From positions 1-7,645 of the forward strand of contig CAYNKL010000197.1 in NCBI GenBank assembly GCA_964397775.1: a stretch of 7,645 nucleotides of DNA, written 5' to 3'. Shown piece after piece: positions 1-5,743 of this stretch; positions within the stretch are counted from its first letter, which is position 1; each line of letters starts with the position of its first letter. Position numbers and translations under genes: made by a program. The stretch comes from Allosediminivita sp964397775. Its GTDB lineage: Bacteria; Pseudomonadota; Alphaproteobacteria; Rhodobacterales; Rhodobacteraceae. The notes beneath the pieces are model-generated. The model was not told where the DNA came from, did no database searches, and saw only the letters and a list, made by a program, of their open reading frames with translations.

Positions 1-122
1 GTGTGATCGGCCATCGCCACCTTGACCAGCAGCGCGCCCATGGCATGAGCGGCGTCGAGCTCGTGCAGCGGCTTTGCCGGCGCTGCGCGGTGATGAAAGA
101 ACGATTTCAGTCGCTCGAACAT
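1..122 (-). CDS. TerB-family protein, N-terminal fragment (runs off the left edge)
   Basis: Only the first 40 codons are inside the window; the rest lies to the left. The protein begins MFERLKSFFHHRAAPAKP and reaches a segment AMGALLVKVAMADH (about residues 27-40). That segment resembles the first helix of TerB-like (tellurite-resistance TerB/DjlA-type) helical domains, where a 'LGALLVRVARADG'-like stretch precedes an acidic metal-binding loop. The start is well supported: GGAGG at 129-133 lies 6 bases upstream of the ATG at 120-122. The neighbour upstream in transcription (186-677) carries the same core segment, so the two look like tandem paralogues, separated by 63 bases and probably cotranscribed. 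The molecular role of isolated TerB-domain proteins is poorly defined; stress-response or membrane-associated roles are reported for the family. The assignment rests on about 15 conserved residues, so it is moderate. Confidence 0.6.
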   Translation of the reverse strand, partial: MFERLKSFFHHRAAPAKPLHELDAAHAMGALLVKVAMADH

Positions 123-185
123 GGGGGGCCTCCGTCGTCGTTGGGGCAGTGTGACAGCACCGCCGGCGTCGCAACAGGGGATTCG

Positions 186-677
186 TCACCCGGCCCGCAA
201 CGGCGCCGGGTTTGTTGCGGAATGAGCGCCGAGAAACAGCTTCGAGAGCGCTTCGCGCTGCGGGTCCTGCGGCGGCCCGGCCGACAGAAGCACCTGGTGC
301 AGGCTCAGGGCAAAGCGCTGCCGGTCGCTGAGCCCCACGGCGCGCTGCAGGATCTCGGCGAAGCTGGCACAGTCCGGCGCCACTGCCTCGACCCGTTCGC
401 AGGCCTCGCGCATCTCCGACGCCTCGCGCGCGGTGAGGTCGTAGCAAAGCGCCAGGACCGCCTCGAAGGTGCTCGGATCGGCGAACAGACCGGCGTGATC
501 GGTGCGCGACGCGCGCAGCAGCAGCGCGCCCAATGCCAGCGGCGCGTCGCCGGGATCGAACGGCGCCGCGAAGGGCGAGGCGAGCCAGAATCTCAGGTTG
601 CGTCCCAAGCTGGCCGTTCCCGTGGCTTCGGATCTGTCGCTGCAGGCGGCAGGTGTGGCATCGCGTTCCCCTCTCAT
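186..677 (-). CDS. Diverged TerB-like helical protein
   Basis: 163 residues from the ATG at 675-677. Residues about 48-61 (LALGALLLRASRTDH) match the start of the downstream TerB-family gene (1-122). The remainder is predicted helical, in the usual TerB order: an 'AVLALCYDLTAREASEMREACERVE' type region (about 73-97), then a 'QRAVGLSDRQRFALSLHQVLLSA' type region (about 111-133) and a final short helix. It appears degenerate. The second acidic loop that in relatives reads roughly ADGxxDxEE is here SAGPPQDPQRE, so metal binding, if it occurs in the family, may be lost. The start is uncertain. The ATG at 677 has no clear Shine-Dalgarno, and residues 1-25 have no counterpart in the neighbour. A TTG at 606-608 would give a protein starting MGRNLRFWLASPF, which aligns better with the paralogue's MFERLKSFF. 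It ends 63 bases before the next gene. Function not known. Confidence 0.6.
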   Translation of the reverse strand: MRGERDATPAACSDRSEATGTASLGRNLRFWLASPFAAPFDPGDAPLALGALLLRASRTDHAGLFADPSTFEAVLALCYDLTAREASEMREACERVEAVAPDCASFAEILQRAVGLSDRQRFALSLHQVLLSAGPPQDPQREALSKLFLGAHSATNPAPLRAG

Positions 678-937
678 GGCGCGCCAGAACAAATTGGGGC
701 ACGCGGGCGAAGTCGGCAATGCCCGTGAGCCGACGGGCGCCGGTCCGACCACGCCGGTTGCGCGGGGGCTTGCCGCGAGGACAGCGGTGTCCCGCCGAAT
801 GCGTTTGCGTGTCCCATACCCCTCGCCCCCGCTTTGGCAGGGGCCGCGCAGGCGCGCGCCGGGGCGGCGCTGGAAAGGCAAGACAGGCAAGCAAGCCATC
901 GCATGACGCGCAGCCTACACCCCTTGCGGGCATTCGG
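678..937. other. Gene-free interval between rlmJ and the TerB-like gene
   Basis: About 260 bases with no convincing gene. It should contain the 3' end of the rlmJ transcript and any promoter of the TerB-like pair. The only structure I see is a 5-bp GC hairpin (arms 825-829 and 840-844) with no following T run, so it is not a credible intrinsic terminator. No clear -35/-10 pair was found. A 76-codon minus-strand reading frame at 674-904 is considered spurious (see the rejected items). Confidence 0.5.
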
Positions 938-1723
938 TCAGTGTTTTTTCGCGCTCTGGAAGAGGCGGTCGAGCCGTTTTGCCTCCTCCTGCATCCCCCA
1001 GGGCGGATTGATCACGAACATGCCCGAGCCGACCATGCGATGGCCCTCGCGGATCGGCGGGAAGCGCAGCTCGTGGCGCAGCGCATCGGGGTGGTCGCGT
1101 TCGAGCACGGTCAGCATCGGGGCGTGCAGGTTGGAGGTCAGGATTGGATACCAGAGCGCGAGGATGCCGACATTCCACTTCTTCGCCAGCTTGGCGAGGA
1201 ATTTCGGGATGCGCTCGTAATCCTGCTTCACCTCGTAGGAGGGATCGACCAGCAGCACGCCGCGGCGCGGCTCGGGCGGACAGAGGCTCTGGGCCAGCGC
1301 GAAGCCGTCCTGCTGGTGAACCGCCACGTTGTGGGCGCCAATGGCGTCGCGCAGGGCGGCGTGTTCCTGCGGATGCAGCTCTGCGAGGTGAAGCCGGTCC
1401 TGATCGCGCAGCAGGGTCCGGGCGATCAGCGGCGAGCCGGGATAGGCGCTTGGCCCATGCTCGGCGCGGATCCTTGCCAGCGCGCGTGCATAGGGGTGGC
1501 TCTTGGGAAGGGCGGCGGCCAAGGCACCGATGCCCTGCTCCGCCTCGCCGGTCTTCACCGCTTCGGCGGCGGAAAGATCATAGAGCCCGCGCCCGGCATG
1601 GGTCTCGATGTAGCTGAGCGGCTTGTCCTTCTGGGTAAGGTAGTCGAGCATCCACGCCATCAGCGCATGCTTCTGCACATCGGCAAGGTTTCCGGCATGG
1701 TAAAGGTGCTGGTAGGACAGCAT
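938..1723 (-). CDS. rlmJ: 23S rRNA (adenine(2030)-N6)-methyltransferase RlmJ
   Basis: 261 residues, close to the family's usual 260-280. RlmJ uses S-adenosylmethionine to methylate N6 of A2030 in 23S rRNA in the cytoplasm, acting on free RNA during ribosome biogenesis. Family signatures are visible along the length: the N-terminal MLSYQHLYHAGNLADVQKH (residues 1-19), the SAM-pocket THAGRGLY (41-48), TGE around 58-60, YPGSPLIA (94-101), LAELHP (113-118), QQDGF (137-141), the catalytic (D/N)PPY-type motif as DPSYE (160-164), ALWYP (189-193) and the terminal INPPW (238-242). Asp160 is the counterpart of the catalytic Asp of E. coli RlmJ. The Ser replacing the second motif residue is tolerated in this methyltransferase class. 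The start is fixed by AAGGA at 1730-1734, 6 bases upstream of the ATG at 1721-1723, and by the conserved N-terminus. It is probably monocistronic, with gene-free stretches on both sides. Confidence 0.95.
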   Translation of the reverse strand: MLSYQHLYHAGNLADVQKHALMAWMLDYLTQKDKPLSYIETHAGRGLYDLSAAEAVKTGEAEQGIGALAAALPKSHPYARALARIRAEHGPSAYPGSPLIARTLLRDQDRLHLAELHPQEHAALRDAIGAHNVAVHQQDGFALAQSLCPPEPRRGVLLVDPSYEVKQDYERIPKFLAKLAKKWNVGILALWYPILTSNLHAPMLTVLERDHPDALRHELRFPPIREGHRMVGSGMFVINPPWGMQEEAKRLDRLFQSAKKH

Positions 1724-1970
1724 GGTCGTTCCTTGGTGCAGTCGCGCCGCGACAATCTCTCCGCGTGCGGTCGGTGTGTCTGGGGTGCCGCGGCGGGGCG
1801 CGGACCGTCCTGAGGGCCCCATACAGGGTTTCGAGCGGAAGTGCAGCACCGGTCGGGCACCCGAGGCGGATAACGCCATCCGCCCGTCCTGATGGGATCG
1901 AGACCGCACGTCACCGCCCCGGCGTCATCATCCACGCGCAGGCGCTAAAAAACGGTCGGGAGGACTGCAA
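1724..1970. other. Gene-free interval upstream of rlmJ
   Basis: About 250 bases between the rlmJ start and the terminator of the upstream dehydrogenase gene. It presumably carries the rlmJ promoter and 5' leader. I could not pick a convincing -35/-10 pair, and I see no gene or strong repeat. An A6 run at 1957-1962 (T6 on the minus strand) has no stem in front of it. Confidence 0.5.
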
Positions 1971-2005
1971 ACAAAAACGGGCGGGGTCCTGAAGACCCCG
2001 CCCGT
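1971..2005 (-). terminator. Strong intrinsic terminator after the succinate-semialdehyde dehydrogenase gene
   Basis: A perfect 12-bp GC-rich inverted repeat (arms 1977-1988 and 1994-2005, plus-strand arm ACGGGCGGGGTC) encloses a 5-base loop. On the minus strand it is followed at once by TTTTTGTTTG (from 1977 downward). It begins 21 bases after the TAA stop at 2027-2029 and points in the direction of that gene's transcription. This is a textbook Rho-independent terminator for the gene at 2027-3424. It isolates rlmJ from read-through. Confidence 0.93.
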
Positions 2006-2026
2006 CATGCGCATGTGTAAAACGGC

Positions 2027-3424
2027 TTAGCCCGGCAGGGCGATCGCCTTGGCGTTGATGAACTCAGTCATGCCGAAGCCGCCGTGTTCGCGGCCATAGC
2101 CACTGTCCTTCACGCCGCCAAAGGGCATTTCCGGCGTCGCGAGGTTGAAGTGGTTGATGAAGACCATGCCGGTGTCGAAGTGCTGCTTCGCCAGCTCGAG
2201 CGCGCGGTCCTCATCCTTGCTGAAGATACCACCACCGAGGCCGAAGCGGCTGTCATTGGCGATGCGCATGGCATCCTCGTCATCCTTGGCACGGATCACC
2301 GACGCCACCGGACCGAAGAGTTCTTCGTCATAGGCCGGCTGGCCGGGCTTCACCTCGGTGAGAACGGTGGCCGGGTAGTAGTAGCCTTTGCCCTCGGGCA
2401 GGGTGCCGCCCACGGCGACCTTCGCGCCCTTCGCGACGGATTTCTCGACCTGATCGTGCAGCGTCTCGCGCAGGTCCTTGCGCGCCATCGGGCCAAGATC
2501 GGTGTCTTCCTTGGTCGGATCGCCGAGGCTCACTTCGCCCATCGCCTTGACGTAGCCATCGACGAAGGCGTCATAGACCTTGTCGGCCACGACGAAACGC
2601 TTGGCGTTCACGCAGGTCTGGCCATTGTTGTAGATGCGGCCCGCGACACAGGTTTTCACGGCTAGATCGATATCGGCATCCTCGAGCACAAGATAGGCGT
2701 CGTTGGAGCCAAGCTCCATCACGGTTTTCTTCAGATGCTCGCCCGCCTTGGCGGCGATGATGCTGCCGGACTTGGCGCTGCCGGTCATGGTCACGCCGCG
2801 CACAAGCTTATGCGCGATCAGGTCGTCGGACTGGTCGTGGTCGATCAGCATCACGGTGAAGAGGTTCTTCGGCAGGCCGGCTTCTTCGAAGATATCGCGC
2901 AGCATAAGGCCCGAGCCGGTGCAGATCTCGGCGTGCTTCAACAGCACACCATTGCCGGCCATCAGGTTGGCGATGGCGTAGCGCACCGCCTGATATGCGG
3001 GGAAGTTCCACGGCTGAATGCCGTAAATCACGCCGATCGGCGACTTGGTGATCACGCCCTTGCGGCCGTCCTGCAGGTCGCGGGTCTCGTCGGCGAGCAC
3101 GTCGGGGCCAGCCTTCGCGGTCCACTCGCAGATCGCGGAGCAGAGATCGATCTCGTCACGGCTGTCCTGCAGGCGCTTGCCCATCTCGCGCGACATCAGG
3201 GCGGCAAAGTCCTCTTTGCGCTCCTGCAGCTTTGCGGCGATGGCCTTCAGGATCTTGCCGCGATCTTCGTGCGAAACAAGACGCCAGTCGTTGAAGGCTG
3301 CGTTGCATGCTTCCAGCGCCGAGTGCATGTCGGCGTCGCTCATAAGCGGGTAGGTGTCGATCACTTCTTCCGTCGCCGGGTTCGTCGTCGTCATGGCGCG
3401 GTCGGGACTATGGGCGTCCTTCAT
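2027..3424 (-). CDS. NAD(P)-dependent succinate-semialdehyde dehydrogenase, Sad/YneI type (aldehyde dehydrogenase family)
   Basis: 465 residues, the usual length for this aldehyde dehydrogenase class. It most resembles E. coli Sad (YneI), which oxidises succinate semialdehyde to succinate with NAD(P)+, draining 4-aminobutyrate breakdown into the TCA cycle in the cytoplasm. Visible motifs, in order: NPATEE (residues 15-20), REMGK (79-83), the oxyanion Asn in PWNFP (Asn140), the cofactor-binding Lys in LLKHA (Lys163), MTGS (213-216), the general base in MELGS (Glu237), the nucleophile in NNGQTC (Cys271) and EELFGPV. The 'LLKHA' and 'GPMAR' spellings favour the Sad subgroup over GabD, although the exact aldehyde cannot be settled by sequence. 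The start is set by AAGGA at 3431-3435, 6 bases before the ATG at 3422-3424; the in-frame ATG at 3392-3394 has no ribosome binding site. It appears monocistronic, with its own upstream region and terminator. Succinate semialdehyde is not an intermediate of the neighbouring arabinose-type operon, so the link there is proximity only. Confidence 0.88.
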   Translation of the reverse strand: MKDAHSPDRAMTTTNPATEEVIDTYPLMSDADMHSALEACNAAFNDWRLVSHEDRGKILKAIAAKLQERKEDFAALMSREMGKRLQDSRDEIDLCSAICEWTAKAGPDVLADETRDLQDGRKGVITKSPIGVIYGIQPWNFPAYQAVRYAIANLMAGNGVLLKHAEICTGSGLMLRDIFEEAGLPKNLFTVMLIDHDQSDDLIAHKLVRGVTMTGSAKSGSIIAAKAGEHLKKTVMELGSNDAYLVLEDADIDLAVKTCVAGRIYNNGQTCVNAKRFVVADKVYDAFVDGYVKAMGEVSLGDPTKEDTDLGPMARKDLRETLHDQVEKSVAKGAKVAVGGTLPEGKGYYYPATVLTEVKPGQPAYDEELFGPVASVIRAKDDEDAMRIANDSRFGLGGGIFSKDEDRALELAKQHFDTGMVFINHFNLATPEMPFGGVKDSGYGREHGGFGMTEFINAKAIALPG

Positions 3425-3492
3425 GTCGTGTCCTTTCCATATCGGTGTCTGCCACCCAACGTGCGCCTGCGGTCTGCGTTCCTCCGAGGCGG

Positions 3493-3514
3493 TCACGTCC
3501 GCTTGAGCACGTGA
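3493..3514. promoter_or_regulatory. Possible operator: TCACGT-N10-ACGTGA
   Basis: A perfect 6-bp inverted repeat with a 10-base spacer (one helical turn plus arms, 22 bp in all) lies about 70 bases upstream of the dehydrogenase start at 3424. The geometry fits a dimeric regulator site. No matching regulator gene is in the window and no promoter elements could be placed with confidence. Confidence 0.3.
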
Positions 3515-3523
3515 TGCCCCGCG

Positions 3524-3567
3524 CCCCTTTGCCCGGATCAGCAGTGCGTCGCGACGCGGGAAAGGGG
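3524..3567 (-). promoter_or_regulatory. Palindromic region upstream of the succinate-semialdehyde dehydrogenase gene
   Basis: An imperfect inverted repeat pairs CCCCTTTGCCCG (3524-3535) with CGGGAAAGGGG (3557-3567), with one bulged base. Between and overlapping the arms lies the perfect 12-bp palindrome GCGTCGCGACGC (3546-3557). It could be a leader-RNA hairpin or a regulator-binding site for the gene starting at 3424. In GC-rich DNA, palindromes of this size also occur by chance. Confidence 0.25.
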
Positions 3568-3735
3568 TGGGCGAAGCGGAAAAGACGCCCTGTACGACGC
3601 GGCCGGTCCCGCGCCGGCACTTGAGGCGATCCGCGACAGGGGGCCTCGCCGGCTCACTCGGCAACGGGCAAGGCGCGACACGCGGATGGTGCCGCGCCCC
3701 GTGCTTAGTGCCGCCATGCGAGCCGGACGTTGGGA

Positions 3736-3771
3736 ACCGGCGCGTCAAGCGCCCTTGAACCCCGCGCCGGT
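3736..3771 (-). terminator. Hairpin just downstream of the aldose epimerase gene (weak terminator or 3' stabiliser)
   Basis: A 9-bp stem (ACCGGCGCG at 3736-3744 pairing with 3763-3771) continues, after a 4-base bulge on one side, into a 5-bp inner stem (TCAAG 3745-3749 with CTTGA 3754-3758) closed by a CGCC loop. It begins 8 bases after the stop codon that ends at 3779, at the end of the operon. The minus-strand bases that follow are TTCCCAACG, with no T run. It is therefore not a classic intrinsic terminator and may protect the 3' end or assist Rho-dependent termination. Confidence 0.4.
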
Positions 3772-3778
3772 GACGCGC

Positions 3779-4768
3779 TCAGGTCTGGCGGAACCGGTAT
3801 GTCGTCCGGTTGCGATAGATCTGGCCGGGCCGGATCACCGGGTTCGGAAAGGACGGCTTGTTCGGGGCGTCGGGCCATGCCTGCGTTTCCAGCGCGATGG
3901 CCGCGCGTGGCCCGAACGCGTCGTGATCGGGATCAGGTTTGGCCGGCGCTGCGATGTGGTCGGCGGTGTAGACCTGTAGGCCGGGGGCATCGGTCTCGAC
4001 CTCGAGCTGCAGGCCCGATGGTGCCGTGAACCGGGCCGCAGGCACGGCGCCCGGCGAAAGACAGAAGTTGTGATCGATGCCCTGGCGGCCCAGCTGCCGA
4101 GCGCTGCGGAAATCGAACGGCGTGTCTGCGACGGCGGCGATCTCGCCGGTCGGGATCTGCTCGGCATCCACCGGCAGGTAGCGTTCCGCCGCGATCTGCA
4201 GGCGGCACGGGTCGATATTGCCGTCATTGCTCAGCGCGAAATAGGAATGATGCGCGAAGGACAGCGGACAGGGCGCCGCGGGCGTGGCTTCGGTCACGAT
4301 CTCGAGGGCGCTGTCATGACAGCGATAGGTGGTGGTGATGGCGAGTTCCCCGGGAAAGCCCATGCGGCCGTCGGGAAGATCGAGCGCGAAGGTGGCGTGG
4401 TCCTCGCCGTAATCGGCCAGCTCCCAGATTAGCGCGCCCGTGCCGTCGCTGCCGCCATGCAGGCAGGTGCGGCCGCCCTCGTTGCGGTCGAGCGTCACCT
4501 CGCGCCCGTCGAGCGTGAACCGTCCGCCGCCGATCCGGTTGGCGTAGCGTCCGACGGTGGCGCCGAAATAGACCATGTCGCCGAGATACGGCGCGAGGCT
4601 CGACGCCCCGAGCACCAGCGGATGCGCCACGCCCTCAAGCCGCAGGTCGCGCAGCCGCGCGCCGTGGCTCAGGAGCGCGGCACGCAGCGCCCCGCTGCCG
4701 ATCTCGACCTGCATGACCTGCGTGCCATCGGGGAGTGTCCCGAAGACGGAGACCTGTTCTTGTGCCAT
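3779..4768 (-). CDS. Aldose 1-epimerase (mutarotase), GalM family
   Basis: 329 residues, a normal family length. It interconverts the alpha and beta anomers of aldoses in the cytoplasm (an extracytoplasmic form is unlikely because no signal peptide is seen). Motifs in order: GRYANRI (residues 73-79), the substrate-binding LHGG with His104, the catalytic-acid His174 in FAHHSYFAL (171-179), the sugar-binding Asp232 in IDHNFCLSPG, and the catalytic base Glu294 in ALETQAWPDAPN. All key residues of the galactose mutarotase fold are present. The start is supported by GAGGG at 4775-4779, 6 bases upstream of the ATG at 4766-4768. That site lies inside the last codons of the lactonase gene, whose TGA ends just one base before this ATG, so the two are probably translationally coupled. 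In this operon it likely supplies the anomer used by the sugar dehydrogenase of an arabinose-type oxidative pathway. Last gene of the operon. Confidence 0.93.
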   Translation of the reverse strand: MAQEQVSVFGTLPDGTQVMQVEIGSGALRAALLSHGARLRDLRLEGVAHPLVLGASSLAPYLGDMVYFGATVGRYANRIGGGRFTLDGREVTLDRNEGGRTCLHGGSDGTGALIWELADYGEDHATFALDLPDGRMGFPGELAITTTYRCHDSALEIVTEATPAAPCPLSFAHHSYFALSNDGNIDPCRLQIAAERYLPVDAEQIPTGEIAAVADTPFDFRSARQLGRQGIDHNFCLSPGAVPAARFTAPSGLQLEVETDAPGLQVYTADHIAAPAKPDPDHDAFGPRAAIALETQAWPDAPNKPSFPNPVIRPGQIYRNRTTYRFRQT

Positions 4769-4769
4769 T

Positions 4770-5610
4770 TCAGGCCCTCACTCTTGGGGCCGGAAGACCC
4801 GCAACCGGGCTCTCGGCCTGATACAGCAGTCCTTGCGCCGCGTCGGGATCTTCGATCCCCTCACGTGCGGTGCTGACGTAGAGACGCCGCAGGTCGGGAC
4901 CCCCAAGNNNNNNNNNNCCGTCCGCCCACGAGGATCTCGCGGTCGAACTGTCCGTCGGGCAGGTAGCGCGCGACCCGGCTCGCCCCCCACTGGGCGTTCC
5001 ACAGGCCACCCTCGGCATCGGTCACGGCGCCGTCGGGAAAAAGGCCCTCCGCGCGCAGGTCGAGAAAGACCTCGCGCTCGCCTCCGGGCGAGCCCTCCGC
5101 GTCGAGCGCCGCCCGACAGATGGTCTGGCGGGAGGTGTCGGCGAAATAGGCCATCGTCCCGTCGGGGCTGAAACAGATCGCGTTGGGGATCGAGATGCTG
5201 TCGTAGAGGCGCGTGACCTTGCCCTCCGCGTAGCGATAGATGGCCCCGGCCTCGGGCTCGGCGTGTTTGCCCATGGTGCCGATCCAGAAGCCGCCATGCG
5301 GGTCGGCCCGGCCATCATTCGAGCGGGTGCGGTCGTCCTCTGCCTCGATCTCCGCCAGCCGCTCGCGCGCGCCTGTGCGGATCTCGAAGCGCCAGAGCCC
5401 GGTCTCGGAGGCGAGCAGCAGCGTATCGCGATCGATCCAGCCGGCGGCAGAGTGCATTTCGTCGAACTGCCACGCCAGCGGGCCGGTGGCGTCGAAGGAC
5501 AACAAGCGCGCGCTCAGGATGTCGAACCAGAACAGCTGCTGCCGGTCGGGGTGCCAGAAGGCCCCATCGCCCAGCTCGCAGGGGCGCGTGTCGCAGATGG
5601 TCGCTGTCAT
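4770..5610 (-). CDS. SMP-30/gluconolactonase-family sugar lactonase (assembly gap inside)
   Basis: A cytoplasmic six-bladed beta-propeller metalloenzyme that hydrolyses aldono-lactones; the context suggests L-arabinono-1,4-lactone. Before the gap (residues 1-231) the family landmarks are LGDGAFWHP (13-21), LFWFDI (26-31), SAAGW (54-58), ASETGLWRF (67-75), RSNDGRADPHGGFWIGTMG (96-114), the metal ligand Asn143 in IPNAICFSPDG, and the metal/catalytic Asp193 in LFPDGAVTDAEGGLW. After the gap the frame resumes with LGGPDLRRLYVSTA and ends GLPAPRVRA, as expected for the C-terminus. The two halves are in different frames only because the run of ten Ns is not a multiple of three. I interpret this as one intact gene, not a frameshift. 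The first metal ligand is Asp15 where the family normally has Glu (LGEG). The start at 5610 has AAGG at 5620-5623, 9 bases upstream, inside the preceding small reading frame. The gene's last codons carry the ribosome binding site of the epimerase gene. Confidence 0.9.
4908..4917. other. Ten-N assembly gap inside the lactonase gene
   Basis: Ten undetermined bases break the lactonase coding sequence. The reading frames on either side are both correct for the family, so the true number of missing bases must be a multiple of three if the gene is intact. Comparison with the usual family spelling around this point (…HxTCPAFGGPDL…) suggests about 15-18 missing bases, encoding something like a H-V/A-T-C-P-A segment. 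Confidence 0.85.
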
Positions 5611-5614
5611 GGCA

Positions 5615-5743
5615 TCACACCTTTGGGGCGGATCTACGGGCTTTCTCCGCCACCTTGGCCGTCGTGGGCCCCCACCCGCAAGAGGCCGGGGCCGTCTTGC
5701 GGGTGGGGCTTTCCATTGTCTCCGGGCGCTTTGCCAAGGTCAT
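5615..5743 (-). CDS. Putative small basic protein (42 residues) between two operon genes
   Basis: A short reading frame whose ATG (5741-5743) overlaps the TGA of the upstream semialdehyde dehydrogenase gene as ATGA. Its own TGA (5615-5617) lies 4 bases before the lactonase ATG. AGGA at 5750-5753 sits 6 bases upstream of its ATG. The peptide starts MTLAKRPETMESPTRKTAP and ends KARRSAPKV. It has nine Lys/Arg against three Glu, one Cys (22) and one Trp (24), and no signal peptide or membrane segment. I recognise no family. For it: start and stop positions exactly suited to coupled translation, a ribosome binding site, and about 80% G/C at third positions. Against it: its size, one AGA and one TTG codon, and a perfect inverted repeat filling its middle, which may mean the interval is selected as RNA structure rather than protein. 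It could also act only as a coupling device carrying ribosomes to the lactonase start. Confidence 0.4.
   Translation of the reverse strand: MTLAKRPETMESPTRKTAPASCGWGPTTAKVAEKARRSAPKV
5670..5708. repeat. Perfect 14-bp inverted repeat in the operon (RNA hairpin)
   Basis: The arms CCCCACCCGCAAGA (5670-5683) and TCTTGCGGGTGGGG (5695-5708) are exact reverse complements around an 11-base GC-rich loop. In the minus-strand transcript this is a very stable hairpin between the semialdehyde dehydrogenase and lactonase genes. No T run follows on the minus strand, so it is not an ordinary terminator. On the plus strand only CTTTCC follows. It may stabilise the upstream mRNA segment, attenuate downstream expression, or be a repeated intergenic element. 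Confidence 0.75.

Noticed and set aside
678..899. 74-codon N-terminal extension of the TerB-like gene
   Set aside because: No family counterpart, Arg/Pro/Gly-rich composition, and the TerB-like domain begins well downstream.
674..904. 76-codon minus-strand frame starting MRWLACLSCLSSAAPARACA, with its stop overlapping the TerB-like ATG
   Set aside because: The first 20 residues resemble a secretion signal and the ATGA overlap is tempting. However, there is no Shine-Dalgarno, the remainder is Arg/Ser/Pro-rich with almost no acidic residues, and it reads like GC-rich noncoding sequence.
533..1813. 426-codon open frame on the plus strand
   Set aside because: Antisense shadow of rlmJ, which has full family motifs and a good ribosome binding site on the other strand.
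1945..1970. A6 run preceding the terminator as a second terminator
   Set aside because: On the minus strand the T6 stretch has no stable stem immediately before it.
2084..2665. 193-codon and further plus-strand frames across the succinate-semialdehyde dehydrogenase gene
   Set aside because: Antisense to an aldehyde dehydrogenase with all catalytic motifs; no family features of their own.
3425..3748. 108-codon N-terminal extension of the succinate-semialdehyde dehydrogenase
   Set aside because: The family begins near residue 1 of the shorter form, AAGGA is correctly placed for the ATG at 3424, and the extension has low-complexity Arg/Pro composition.
5611..5743. Inverted repeat as an intrinsic terminator splitting the operon
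   Set aside because: No T run follows on the minus strand, and the downstream lactonase has its own closely placed ribosome binding site and no visible promoter.
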